From positions 2,692,501 through 2,756,500 of the forward strand of contig NZ_CP054150.1 of the NCBI RefSeq assembly GCF_021310995.1: a stretch of 64,000 bases of DNA. The letters are read 5' to 3'. Below are positions 26,382 through 35,524 of the stretch, piece after piece. Position numbers and translations under genes: made by a program. Every line of letters starts with the position of its first letter. The stretch's first letter is position 1. Under the pieces are notes generated by a model. It worked only from the letters and a program-made list of their open reading frames with translations, was not told the origin of the DNA and ran no database searches. This DNA comes from Agrobacterium vaccinii (GTDB taxonomy: Bacteria; Pseudomonadota; Alphaproteobacteria; Rhizobiales; Rhizobiaceae).

Positions 26382-29099
26382 ATGGAAAAAAGTTTAACCC
26401 GCTATATCTGGAACCACACGCGGCGGCAGCAGCTTTTCATTCTGCTGATCGTGGCGCTGTCGATGATCCCGTATTTCCTGGCTTTCGACCTGCCCAAACA
26501 GATCGTCAACGGGCCGATACAGGGTGATGGTTTCGAGGGCGTCAACTCTACCCAGCTCTTCATGCATCTGACGCTCGATCTACCCTATATGGGCGCGATC
26601 ACGCTGTTTCCGGGTATCGAGCTGACCCGTCTCGGCATGTTGATGGGTCTGAGCCTGACGTTTTTAGCACTCGTCATCATCAACGGCCTCTTCAAATATT
26701 ACATCAACACCTACAAGGGCCGCCTTGGCGAACGCCTGCTGCGCCGCATTCGTTTTCAGCTGATCGACCGTATTCTTCTGTTCCCCCCGTCTCATTTCAA
26801 GCGGGTGAAGGGGGCGGAAATATCCAGCATGATCAAGGACGAGGTGGAGCCCCTCGGCGGCTTTACCGGCGATGCTTTCGTTCAGCCTGCGCTTCTGGGC
26901 GGACAGGCGCTGTCGGCACTGTTCTTCATTATCGTACAGAATTTCTGGCTCGGCCTCATCGCCGCTTTCATGGCGGCCATTCAGGTCGGCATCATTCCCA
27001 AGATGCGCCGTCGGCTGATCGAACTCGGCAGACAACGCCAGCTCAGCGCCCGCCAACTGGCGGGACGTATCGGGGAAATGGTCGATGGCATTGGCACGAT
27101 CCATGCCTATGATACCTCCAATTACGAGCGAGCCGATGCTGCCCACCGTCTCGGCGAAATCTTCAAGATTCGCTACGACCTTTACCAGTGGAAGTTCATC
27201 GTCAAGTTCATCAATAACTTTCTGGCGCAGCTGACACCCTTCTTCTTCTACGCGCTGGGCGGCTACCTGACGCTGCGCGGCAGCCTCGATGTCGGTCAGC
27301 TGGTAGCGGTCATCAACGCCTATAAGGAACTTCCCGGCCCGCTGAAGGAACTGATCGACTGGGATCAGGCCCGTCAGGACGTTCAGGTCAAGTATGAGCA
27401 GGTGTTCGAACAGTTCGATTCACCGACCATGATCGACGGCAAAATCCAGGCACTGTCGCCGGAAGCGGCTGCGGCCATCACCGGACCGCTGGTCATCGCC
27501 GGACTGTCGCTCGATGACGATAGCGGCACGCGCCTGCTGGATCAGGCATCCCTGACGATCAATCCGGGTGAAACCATTGCCATCGTCGGCGGCTCCGGTG
27601 CAGAAGCCCTGGCGGATGCGCTGGGCAGAACGCTCTGGCCGACATCCGGCAAGATTACATTCGGCGATGCCGACTTGCACGAACTGCCCGAATCCGTGAC
27701 GGGGCGGCGCATTTCCTATGTGTCTGCCGATACGTATTTCTTCCATGCAAGCCTGAGGGAAAACCTTGTCTATGGCCTGAAACACGCGCCCTTGAAAGCA
27801 AGAGATTACGAGGGCGCGGAGCTGGAGCATCGGAAATGGGAGATACGCGAAGCGAAACTGGCGGAAAATCCTGACATCGATATCAACAGTGACTGGATCG
27901 ATTATCAGTCCAGTCCGGCTGGCAGTGATGACGAAGAGCAGTTCCTGAAAGCCATGCTCTCGGTTCTCGATACGGTTCAGCTATCGCCGGATATTCTCGA
28001 ATTCGCCTTGCGCTCTTCCATCGATCCGCTGACCGACCTGCATCTGGCCGCCCGTATCGTTGAGCTGCGACAAGCCCTGCGCGCCGAACTGGAACAGGAA
28101 AATCTGAGCGGCCTCATCGTGCCCTTCGAGCCCAGCAGCTACAACGCCGAGGCGACGGTTGGCGAAAACATCATGTTCGGCACCTTACGCAACGGGTCTG
28201 CCTCAAGCCGGCAGATCATCGACAGCGACTATTTCCGCTCGCTGATGCGCGGCAGCGGCCTGTCGGAAACGCTGTTCGACATGGGCTACACGATTGCGGA
28301 AAACGTCGTTGAAATCTTCAGCGACCTGCCATCGGATCACCCGTTCTTCCAGCAACTGACCTTCATGAACGCGGACGACATTCCCGGCTATCAGCAGATG
28401 CTGCAACGCCTCCAGGGCAAGAGTTACTCGGAAGCGACAGAGACCGAACGGCGCGCCATGCTGCGACTGGCTTTCTTCTACATCGAACCACGCCAGCGTT
28501 TCGGCCTGTTGACGCAGGAGGTGATGGACAAGATCATCGAAGTCCGTCACATGTTCCACCAGAACCTGCCGGACGATCTGCGCAGCTGGATCGAGCCCTA
28601 CGATCCCGAACGCTACGCGACATCGACCAGCCTTCTGGACAATATTCTCTTCGGCAAGATCAGCCATCGTTATGCGGATGCATCGCGCCGCATCACCAAG
28701 ATCGTGGCCGACGCCATGAAGAAGCAGGGCCTTTACGAGAAAGTGCTGGCCGTTGGTCTGGAATTCAACCTCGGAGCGGGCGGCAAGCGGCTGGGACCAT
28801 TGCAACGCCAGAAGCTCAATCTGGCACGCGCTCTGATCAGAAAATCGGATTATTACGTGCTGAACCGACCGCTGCCCGGTCTCGACCATCGTCTCCAGCA
28901 GGAAATCGTCGATAACGTCATCGCTTTCCTCAGAACCGATGGCGCTAACCCGGCAGTGCTGTGGGTTCTGTCCAATCCGTCGCTGGCGAAAATGTTCGAC
29001 CGGGTGATCGTGGTCAATCACGCAACGGTTGTCGCAGATGGAACATACGAGACTCTTGTGGAAGAAAACGGTACATTCAAGGAAATGATCGCCGCCTGA
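26382..29099 (+). CDS. ABC-exporter-like protein with degenerate nucleotide-binding domain
   Basis: This 905-residue protein has an exporter-type transmembrane domain (about residues 1-340, with EKSLTRYIWNHTRRQQ at the N terminus) fused to an ATPase-like domain. All key ATPase motifs are altered. Walker A reads IVGGSGAEAL with no lysine, the signature reads LGPLQRQKLNLARAL instead of LSGGQ, and Walker B reads YYVLNRPLPGLD without the acidic pair. Walker A and signature are about 400 residues apart, against about 100 normally. The insert carries two further copies of the segment that follows the Q-loop (LRENLVYG, then VGENIMFG, then LLDNILFG). ATP hydrolysis seems unlikely. It precedes a cyclic-nucleotide-binding gene by 41 bases. 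I chose ATG 26382; an upstream TTG frame extends it slightly. Confidence 0.85.
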   Translation: MEKSLTRYIWNHTRRQQLFILLIVALSMIPYFLAFDLPKQIVNGPIQGDGFEGVNSTQLFMHLTLDLPYMGAITLFPGIELTRLGMLMGLSLTFLALVIINGLFKYYINTYKGRLGERLLRRIRFQLIDRILLFPPSHFKRVKGAEISSMIKDEVEPLGGFTGDAFVQPALLGGQALSALFFIIVQNFWLGLIAAFMAAIQVGIIPKMRRRLIELGRQRQLSARQLAGRIGEMVDGIGTIHAYDTSNYERADAAHRLGEIFKIRYDLYQWKFIVKFINNFLAQLTPFFFYALGGYLTLRGSLDVGQLVAVINAYKELPGPLKELIDWDQARQDVQVKYEQVFEQFDSPTMIDGKIQALSPEAAAAITGPLVIAGLSLDDDSGTRLLDQASLTINPGETIAIVGGSGAEALADALGRTLWPTSGKITFGDADLHELPESVTGRRISYVSADTYFFHASLRENLVYGLKHAPLKARDYEGAELEHRKWEIREAKLAENPDIDINSDWIDYQSSPAGSDDEEQFLKAMLSVLDTVQLSPDILEFALRSSIDPLTDLHLAARIVELRQALRAELEQENLSGLIVPFEPSSYNAEATVGENIMFGTLRNGSASSRQIIDSDYFRSLMRGSGLSETLFDMGYTIAENVVEIFSDLPSDHPFFQQLTFMNADDIPGYQQMLQRLQGKSYSEATETERRAMLRLAFFYIEPRQRFGLLTQEVMDKIIEVRHMFHQNLPDDLRSWIEPYDPERYATSTSLLDNILFGKISHRYADASRRITKIVADAMKKQGLYEKVLAVGLEFNLGAGGKRLGPLQRQKLNLARALIRKSDYYVLNRPLPGLDHRLQQEIVDNVIAFLRTDGANPAVLWVLSNPSLAKMFDRVIVVNHATVVADGTYETLVEENGTFKEMIAA

Positions 29100-29140
29100 G
29101 TGGTTTAGCGGTCAAACAGGAACACGAACAGGACAAGGCG

Positions 29141-29596
29141 ATGCTTTTCAAAGACGAAATTCAGATGCTGAAGCGCGTTCCCTTCTTCAGCGGGATGGAA
29201 CCATCGAAGCTCAAGCTTCTTGCTTTTGCATCCGACCGGGTTTCCTACCACGCGGGAGACGAGCTTTTCCGCCAGGGCGATCTGGGCGACGCGGCCTATG
29301 TGTTGCTGACGGGCAAGGTGGATGTCCTGATCGATTCCCCCTCCGGCCAGATCAAGCTGACTGAAATGAGCGGCAATGCCATCGTCGGAGAAATCGCTAT
29401 CCTTTGCGACAGCGTCAGAACGGCGACCGTGCGCGCTTCCACTTCGGTAGAGGCACTGCGCATCGGCAAGGAACAGTTCTTCAAGCTGATGTCCGACTTC
29501 CCCGACGTAACGATCAAGGTGATGCGCGTTCTGGCCGAGCGTCTGACACAGACGACAACCGAACTCAGCAAAGCGCGATCCGGTTCGAATGTTTAG
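29141..29596 (+). CDS. Stand-alone cyclic-nucleotide-binding protein
   Basis: This 151-residue protein consists of a single cNMP-binding beta-roll with flanking helices and no DNA-binding domain. The phosphate-binding cassette is well conserved: VGEIAILCDSVRTATVRA, with the Glu for the ribose 2'-OH and the Arg for the cyclic phosphate. The preceding segment ELFRQGDLGDAAYVLLTGKVDV is typical. The ATG at 29141 has AGGACAAGG just upstream. It lies between the degenerate ABC protein and a metal hydrolase, with a class III adenylate cyclase two genes downstream, so cAMP is the likely ligand. It may regulate the ABC-like protein directly; that is inference. Confidence 0.9.
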   Translation: MLFKDEIQMLKRVPFFSGMEPSKLKLLAFASDRVSYHAGDELFRQGDLGDAAYVLLTGKVDVLIDSPSGQIKLTEMSGNAIVGEIAILCDSVRTATVRASTSVEALRIGKEQFFKLMSDFPDVTIKVMRVLAERLTQTTTELSKARSGSNV

Positions 29597-29788
29597 TTGG
29601 AACAGCGTTCTGCAGCACTGCTTTTGAAAAGAAAAATAAAAGTGGTGCTTCTGTAATAAAACTGAAATGCTGAGTGGACTAAAGGCGGAGGCGAATATGT
29701 CCTCCGGGAATTTGGGGCAAGGACAAGAAAGATAACACGACACCTACCGGAGGATAGTTCGGGTGTACGTGGTAAATTGGGGTGTGTC

Positions 29789-30649
29789 ATGGCGTTGCAT
29801 TCCGACGATTTCAGTCGGGACGAAAAACAGGAATTTCGGGTTAAGATTTGGGGAGCACGGGGGACGCTTCCCGTCTCGGGAGACAAGTTCCGAAAGTACG
29901 GCGGCAACACGATCTGCATCGAAGTGAGATGCGGAAAACACGTCTTGCTGTTCGATGCAGGATCGGGCCTGTTACCCGCCGGTCAGGCCTTGAAGGCCGA
30001 GGGCATCGGCGACGTCAATATGTTTTTTTCCCACTGCCATTACGACCACATTGTCGGCTTTCCCTATTTCAAGCCATTCTTCAATCGCGAAAATGACGTG
30101 CGCATCTGGTCCGGCCATCTCGCAGGGCAGAAGACGACGCGCGAGATGCTGAACGAATTCATGAGCCCACCGTGGTTCCCCGCTCCTCTCGACATTTGCT
30201 GCGCCCAGATCGTCACCAAGGATTTCAAGGCTGGCGACGTGCTCGCTGTTCATCCCGATCTCGATATCACCACTGGCATGCTGAACCATCCCGGCAATGC
30301 CATCGGTTATCGCATCGACTGGCAGGGTCGCAGTTTCGCAATCATTACCGACACCGAACATGAAAATGGCAAGCTCGACAAATCCGTTTTGAAGCTGATC
30401 GATAATGTCGACTTGTTTCTCTACGATGCGAGCTTCACCGATGCGGAGATGGAAACCTATCGGGGCTATGGCCACTCCTCATGGCAGCAGGCCGTTCTTT
30501 TGGCAAAGCAGGCCAATGCAAAGAGCGTCGGCCTGATCCATCACGCGCCATTTCGCACCGATGACGAGCTCGATGTCATCGAGGCAGACGCCCGCAAGGA
30601 ATTCGACGGTGTCTTTGCCGCCCGTGATGGCCAGACGATAGAGCTGTAA
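29789..30649 (+). CDS. Metallo-beta-lactamase-fold hydrolase
   Basis: This 286-residue protein of the PhnP/RNase Z-like branch has the motif H-x-H-x-D-H as SHCHYDHIVG. Further metal ligands are visible in the middle (LNHPGNAIGYRI, TDTEHENG) and near the C terminus (LIHHAPFRTDDE). The N-terminal IWGARGTLPVSG and KYGGNTICIEV are typical of the family. It has no signal peptide. The start at 29789 (MALHSDD) is chosen over a TTG 12 bases upstream. Because it sits between a cNMP-binding protein and a cyclase gene, a phosphodiesterase activity on a cyclic nucleotide is worth testing, but the sequence alone does not establish the substrate. Confidence 0.87.
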   Translation: MALHSDDFSRDEKQEFRVKIWGARGTLPVSGDKFRKYGGNTICIEVRCGKHVLLFDAGSGLLPAGQALKAEGIGDVNMFFSHCHYDHIVGFPYFKPFFNRENDVRIWSGHLAGQKTTREMLNEFMSPPWFPAPLDICCAQIVTKDFKAGDVLAVHPDLDITTGMLNHPGNAIGYRIDWQGRSFAIITDTEHENGKLDKSVLKLIDNVDLFLYDASFTDAEMETYRGYGHSSWQQAVLLAKQANAKSVGLIHHAPFRTDDELDVIEADARKEFDGVFAARDGQTIEL

Positions 30650-30799
30650 GCGCCAAGCCTCACGAATGCCGATGACGTGATCCTTGATCTCTTCTGCTTT
30701 TCGCAGCATTGACGTATAGCCATGAAAGGCAATTGGCGGGGCCGTCTCCCCCGGTCATGCGCCCGAGGCACATAAGCGAGCCAATCGGAGACAGCAAGC

Positions 30800-32458
30800 A
30801 TGGTGAACATCGTGTCGGAAACGTCGCTCAGACGTGCACGATTGCTGTCTGGCCTCATCATGCTGAGTTTCGTTTTTACTCATCTATCCAATCACGCTTT
30901 GGCACTGATCTCGATCGACGCGGCAGAATACGGACGCGCCTGGTTCACGCTCGTCTGGCTCAACCCGCTGAGCAGCCTTGGTCTTTACGGCTCTGTCCTG
31001 ACCCATATCGCGCTGGTTTTGCGCGCGATCTATGTCCGACGCTCGCTCAAAATGCCGCTGCGCGAAGCATTGCAGATCATTATCGGCCTCGTCATTCCCT
31101 ATCTGATCATCGATCACGCGAGCGGCATTCGGCTGGCGCGGATGCTCTACGATGTAGATATCGGCTACGACACCGTCATCTACAATTACTGGATACGCAA
31201 TCCGATACTGGGGTTGCGTCACAGCATCGCGCTGGTTCTGATTTGGGCGCATGGTTGTCTGGGCGTGTTTTTCTGGCTGCGCTACCGCGACTGGTACAGG
31301 AAGATTTCGCCCTATCTTCTCACCATCGCCGTTCTGCTTCCCATTCTGGCCTTGCTGGGCTTCAGCGATGCAGGCCGCATTATGGAAATTAATCCGCCTC
31401 TGCCTCGTCCTGTCAGGCCCCATCAAGCTGAGATGGATGCGACAGTCGATCTGTTTACCGGCACGTTGAAAGTCATCTTTGGCAGCTCCATTCTGCTGAT
31501 GTTTGCCTTGCGCGGCGCACGCAGCTGGCGGCAGAGATCGAGCTCGTTCGAAATCCGCTATGATCACGGAGCGCTGGTCCGCGCACCCGCTGGGCTGAGC
31601 ATACTCGAAGCCAGCCGGTTTGGTGATGTCTCGCATTTTTCCGCCTGTGGCGGAAAAGGACGCTGCTCCACGTGTCGCGTGCGCATCGTTGGAACAGATG
31701 GTCCGTTGCCGGAGCCGTCCACGATGGAAAGAGCCACCCTCCAGCGTATCCACGCCGATTCTGACGTTCGCCTCGGCTGCCAGTTACGGCCCAAATATAA
31801 TCTTCGCGTGGCTTTGCTGCTGGCCTCCAAGCAACAAAGCGACATTCCGGCCAGCGGCGAAACCATTCGTCCAGGTCGTGAAGAGGAGATCGCAGTCATG
31901 TTCTGTGATTTGCGTAGTTTTACGGCGCTGTCCGAAGCACGGCTGCCCTATGACATGGTGTTTCTGCTCAACCGCTATTTCACCGTTGTCGGTCAGGCGG
32001 TCGAGCAGGCTGGTGGCAGACTGGACAAATTCATCGGTGATGGCGCGATGGCCTTGTTCGGGCTGGATGGCAACGGCAGCACGGCGAGCCGAGATGCGCT
32101 GAAAGCGGCGGCTCTTATCTTGCGCAACATAGAGACGTTGAATGAGGAACTGGAAAAGCAGTTTGCCGTCAAACTGCACGTCGTCGTCGGCATTCACGCG
32201 GGGCCATCCATCGTCGGCGTCATGGGCTATGGCGCAGCGAAGACGCTGACGGCTATTGGCGATACTGTCAATGTGGCGAGCAGGCTGGAAAGTGCCGCCA
32301 AGGAATTCGGCACTGATATCGTGGTGTCGGAACCGGTGCTGGCACAATCCGGCCACGACGCCGCACTCTTACAAAGCAGGACCATCCCCATCCGCGGCAA
32401 GAGCTCGCAGATGAAGGTCTTCCTGATTTCACGAGCAGAAAGCCAGCTGTTTTTATAG
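30800..32458 (+). CDS. Membrane adenylate cyclase with [2Fe-2S] domain, class III
   Basis: This 552-residue three-part protein starts with an N-terminal membrane anchor of about six helices (residues 13-240). The anchor carries His28, His32, His69, His106, His141 and His151 in or near helices, suggesting b-type heme ligation. A ferredoxin-like domain follows with Cys283-x5-Cys289-x2-Cys292 and Cys327. The C-terminal class III cyclase domain has metal-binding Asp370 (MFCDLRSF) and Asp414 (KFIGDGAMALFG). IGDTVNVASRLE supplies transition-state residues, and the Lys in LDKFIGD favours adenine. Sinorhizobium CyaC, a quinone-responsive diheme cyclase, is the nearest characterised relative I recall. 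Redox-controlled cAMP synthesis is the inference. Confidence 0.9.
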   Translation: MVNIVSETSLRRARLLSGLIMLSFVFTHLSNHALALISIDAAEYGRAWFTLVWLNPLSSLGLYGSVLTHIALVLRAIYVRRSLKMPLREALQIIIGLVIPYLIIDHASGIRLARMLYDVDIGYDTVIYNYWIRNPILGLRHSIALVLIWAHGCLGVFFWLRYRDWYRKISPYLLTIAVLLPILALLGFSDAGRIMEINPPLPRPVRPHQAEMDATVDLFTGTLKVIFGSSILLMFALRGARSWRQRSSSFEIRYDHGALVRAPAGLSILEASRFGDVSHFSACGGKGRCSTCRVRIVGTDGPLPEPSTMERATLQRIHADSDVRLGCQLRPKYNLRVALLLASKQQSDIPASGETIRPGREEEIAVMFCDLRSFTALSEARLPYDMVFLLNRYFTVVGQAVEQAGGRLDKFIGDGAMALFGLDGNGSTASRDALKAAALILRNIETLNEELEKQFAVKLHVVVGIHAGPSIVGVMGYGAAKTLTAIGDTVNVASRLESAAKEFGTDIVVSEPVLAQSGHDAALLQSRTIPIRGKSSQMKVFLISRAESQLFL

Positions 32459-32463
32459 TCGGC

Positions 32464-32946
32464 CTAGACCTTGCGGTAGAGAAAATACCGGTCTTCCGGC
32501 ACCGAGGCCGGGACAGGAATGGGGTTCAGGCTGTTCTCTTCCAACGGAAGCCCCGAGACGGCCACCCCACCCTTGGCAAGCATTCCCGCGACGAGTTGAG
32601 GCAGCCATGTCAATGTCACCGCATCCTTTTCCGGGTACCCCGTGCCGATATCCGCATGCACCAGCGATGCCTCGCCCCCGAGATAGTCCTGCGCTGTCTC
32701 TGCGATCTCGCCAATGACAAGATCCTTTTCATCCGGCACGGAGGACGCGTGGGCGCCCATGGCCCGGTCGAAAGCCACGATGCGGCGGTCCGGGAACAGC
32801 TCGCGAAGATGGTTGAAGGTGCGCCCGTTGCCAAGCCCGATCTCCATCACCGCACCTTGCGCTGGTAGATCGAGATCGGCGTGCACGTGGTTGAGGATAT
32901 CACGCTGCGCCGTCAGGCGGCGAATGAAGCTGTCCAGTCTGCTCAT
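32464..32946 (-). CDS. Small class I SAM-dependent methyltransferase-like protein
   Basis: This 160-residue protein has SAM-binding motif I, MEIGLGNGRTFNHL, and the acidic residue at the end of strand 2 (IVAFDRAMG). Motif-like segments LVHADIGTG and LVAGMLAKGGVAVSG follow. It is shorter than full methyltransferases, so it may be a minimal enzyme or need a partner. The ATG at 32946 (MSRLDSFIRRLTAQR) begins the domain; the longer frame extends into the neighbouring dehydrogenase gene. It lies 16 bases after that gene on the same strand. The substrate is unknown; a sugar or lipid of the surface glycan region is one option. Confidence 0.8.
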   Translation of the reverse strand: MSRLDSFIRRLTAQRDILNHVHADLDLPAQGAVMEIGLGNGRTFNHLRELFPDRRIVAFDRAMGAHASSVPDEKDLVIGEIAETAQDYLGGEASLVHADIGTGYPEKDAVTLTWLPQLVAGMLAKGGVAVSGLPLEENSLNPIPVPASVPEDRYFLYRKV

Positions 32947-32962
32947 CTGTCGAATACTTCCG

Positions 32963-34333
32963 TCAGGCTTTGATGATGTGGCTTGCGACGATGCCGCGTC
33001 GGGCAAAGGCGTTGCGCGTATCGATGATCAAGGGTGCCCATTCGCTGAGGCTTTGGTAGTCGATGTCGTCGTGATCGGTTGCGATGAGAACGGCATCGAA
33101 AGCGCCAATCGTCTGTGCGTCCCAGGTCACGGACTTCATGCCCAAGAGATCGCCATACTCACGCGTCTTTGGAATCTCCGAAACGTAGGAATCATAGTAG
33201 GACGGCTGGCCGCTGCGTTCCTTGATGAGTTCGATCAGCTTCAGCGACGGGCTTTCTCTGATATCAGGGACGTTCTTCTTGTAGGCGAGGCCAACGATCA
33301 GGACCTTCGAGCGGCTCAATGCCTTGCCGCGATGGATATCGAGCGCCTCTGCCAGCCGACCGACGATATGGCGCGGCATGCCAGTATTGATCTGCCCGGC
33401 AAGCTCTATGAAGCGCGTCGGCAGTTCATATTCGCGGGATTTCCACGTGAGATAAAAGGGATCGATCGGGATGCAGTGGCCGCCAAGGCCCGGGCCCGGA
33501 TAAAACGGCATGAAACCGAACGGCTTGGTTTTTGCCGCATCGATCACCTCCCAAATATCGATGCCCATCGCTTCATAGACGACCTTCAACTCGTTGACGA
33601 GCGCGATGTTGACGGCCCGAAAGACGTTTTCGGTGATTTTCACGGCCTCTGCCGTTGCGTTCGTGGACACAGGTACAACTGTCTTGACGACTGCGCCATA
33701 AAAGGCCGCCATCAACTGGCCCGCATCCTCACCGTCGCCCGCCACCACTTTCGGAATGGTCGAAGTCTGGAAATCACGATTGCCGGGGTCTTCCCGTTCT
33801 GGAGAAAAGCCGAGGAAGAAATCCGTAGCGGACCGGAGCCCGGTCTTTTCGAGAATGGATTTGACGATACCATCCGTGGTGCCGGGATAGGTGGTCGATT
33901 CGAGAACGATCAATTGCCCAGGGCGCAACGTGGCGGCGATTTCCCGGCAGGTGTTTTCGACATAGGACAGATCGGGATCGCGGTATTTCGTCAGCGGCGT
34001 CGGCACGCAGATCGCGATCACATCGCATTCGCCAAGCTTTGCGAAGTCGCAGGTCGCGGTGAACAGGCCGTCAGCGCGCGCGCCGTTCAAAACATCGTGT
34101 GAAACGGCCTCGATGTAGCTTTCGCCCGCATCGATGGCTGTGATCTTGCCCGGATCGATATCGAAACCCACGACCTCGAAGCCGGAACGGGCGATGGTCA
34201 TGGCAAGCGGCAGGCCGACATAGCCGAGGCCGATAACACCGGCCTTCGCCTTTTTAGATTGGATCAGATCAAGAAGTTGCTGTGCGTTTGAAGAGGAAGT
34301 CAAAGCTGATTGCGCTCCGCGCATGAAAAACAT
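32963..34333 (-). CDS. UDP-N-acetylglucosamine/UDP-glucose-type 6-dehydrogenase (WbpA-like)
   Basis: This enzyme oxidises C6 of a nucleotide sugar to the uronic acid in two NAD-dependent steps. The Rossmann motif is GVIGLGYVGLPLAMTIARSG, and the catalytic cysteine is in GLGGHCIPIDPFYL. Segments VPTPLTKYRDPDLSYV, ESTTYPGTT and GLAYKKNVPDIRESPSLKLI place it nearer the WbpA/UDP-HexNAc dehydrogenase branch than Ugd. The start could be ATG 34333 or 34324; GAAGGG lies close upstream. It begins a glycan-synthesis group with glycosyltransferases on the opposite strand. The exact substrate is uncertain. Confidence 0.9.
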   Translation of the reverse strand: MFFMRGAQSALTSSSNAQQLLDLIQSKKAKAGVIGLGYVGLPLAMTIARSGFEVVGFDIDPGKITAIDAGESYIEAVSHDVLNGARADGLFTATCDFAKLGECDVIAICVPTPLTKYRDPDLSYVENTCREIAATLRPGQLIVLESTTYPGTTDGIVKSILEKTGLRSATDFFLGFSPEREDPGNRDFQTSTIPKVVAGDGEDAGQLMAAFYGAVVKTVVPVSTNATAEAVKITENVFRAVNIALVNELKVVYEAMGIDIWEVIDAAKTKPFGFMPFYPGPGLGGHCIPIDPFYLTWKSREYELPTRFIELAGQINTGMPRHIVGRLAEALDIHRGKALSRSKVLIVGLAYKKNVPDIRESPSLKLIELIKERSGQPSYYDSYVSEIPKTREYGDLLGMKSVTWDAQTIGAFDAVLIATDHDDIDYQSLSEWAPLIIDTRNAFARRGIVASHIIKA

Positions 34334-34426
34334 GCCCTTCAGTTGGGCGAGAACCAACACAGTGTCAAGGTTGACGCGGCCAAATTCCCATTGACGAGAC
34401 GCGCAGTCGCACCGCACAACACGACG

Positions 34427-35524
34427 ATGAAAATCGCATTCTATGCACCGCTGAAATCGCCACATCATCCGGTGCCATCCGGCGACCGTTTGATGTCACG
34501 CCTTCTGATCAAAGCGATGCAGCTTTGCGGACATGAGGTAACTGTCGTCTCGGAGTTGCGCAGTTTTCTGCGCGAGCCCGACGGAGATGCAAATACCTCA
34601 TTGCGGGTGACAGCCAGTGCTGAGAAAGAGCGCATCATCGCCGATTGGCGAGCGAATGGCAGGCCGGATATCTGGTTTTGCTACCACCCCTATTACAAAG
34701 CGCGGGACCTTCTGGGACCGGATCTGTGCAGGCGCTTCGAATTGCCCTATGTTACCGCAGAGGCGTCCTATTCCGCGAGACGCAACGCGTCGGGCTGGTC
34801 TGAGACACAGGCAGAGCTCCTCGACGATCTGCGTTTTGCCGCTGTGAATATCTGTTTCACACGCCGGGACCGCGATGGGCTCATCCACGCGGATCCAAAC
34901 CTCGCATGCACCATGCTCCCTCCCTTCATCGACGCCTCCAGATTCGTCACAACGGCTCCAAACCCGACGGACAACCACCTCGTCACGGTGGCGATGATGC
35001 GTTCCGGTGACAAGTTCAGCAGCTATCAGGCGCTAGCCAGCGCGCTTGCTCTTGTGCCAAAGAATTTTACCTGGACGCTTAATATCATAGGCGATGGCCC
35101 GGAGCGCGACGCGGTGCAGCGTCTTTTCGAAACCTTCGATCCCAACCGTATCGTCTGGCATGGCGAGCAAAATCCGACCAATGTCGCAGACATTCTGTCG
35201 CGCTCATCGCTCTATGTCTGGCCCGGCCATGGCGAAGCCTATGGGCTCGCCTATCTGGAGGCGCAGGCGGCTGGCTTGCCGGTCATCGCAGAGAATATCG
35301 CGGGGGTTCCAGAGGTTGTGCGAGACGGCGAGACCGGTCTACTAACAGCATCAGGAGATATCAAAGCCTATGCCGACGCGGTTATGACACTGCTTACGCA
35401 GCATGATCTACGCCGGGACATGGCACGCAAAGCGCGCCAGTTTGCGACGGAAGAACGCTCGCTCGAAAATGCAGCAGCCACGTTGAACGGCATCCTCACA
35501 AACCTGCCGGAGCAGACATCATGA
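34427..35524 (+). CDS. Glycosyltransferase family 4
   Basis: This is a GT-B fold enzyme of 365 residues. The N-terminal domain starts MKIAFYAPLKSPHHPVPSGDR. The C-terminal donor domain has VIGDGPERD-like IIGDGPERDAVQ and the family motif GHGEAYGLAYLEAQAAGLPVIAE, with the catalytic Glu pair E-x7-E at EAYGLAYLE. The ATG at 34427 is chosen because it begins the fold directly; the upstream frame overlaps the divergent dehydrogenase. Its stop overlaps the next gene (ATGA). The sugar donor and acceptor are unknown. Confidence 0.9.
   Translation: MKIAFYAPLKSPHHPVPSGDRLMSRLLIKAMQLCGHEVTVVSELRSFLREPDGDANTSLRVTASAEKERIIADWRANGRPDIWFCYHPYYKARDLLGPDLCRRFELPYVTAEASYSARRNASGWSETQAELLDDLRFAAVNICFTRRDRDGLIHADPNLACTMLPPFIDASRFVTTAPNPTDNHLVTVAMMRSGDKFSSYQALASALALVPKNFTWTLNIIGDGPERDAVQRLFETFDPNRIVWHGEQNPTNVADILSRSSLYVWPGHGEAYGLAYLEAQAAGLPVIAENIAGVPEVVRDGETGLLTASGDIKAYADAVMTLLTQHDLRRDMARKARQFATEERSLENAAATLNGILTNLPEQTS

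Noticed and set aside
32714..34102. Plus-strand open frame opposite the nucleotide-sugar dehydrogenase
   Set aside because: The minus-strand frame carries the Rossmann and catalytic Cys motifs; the plus-strand frame has none.
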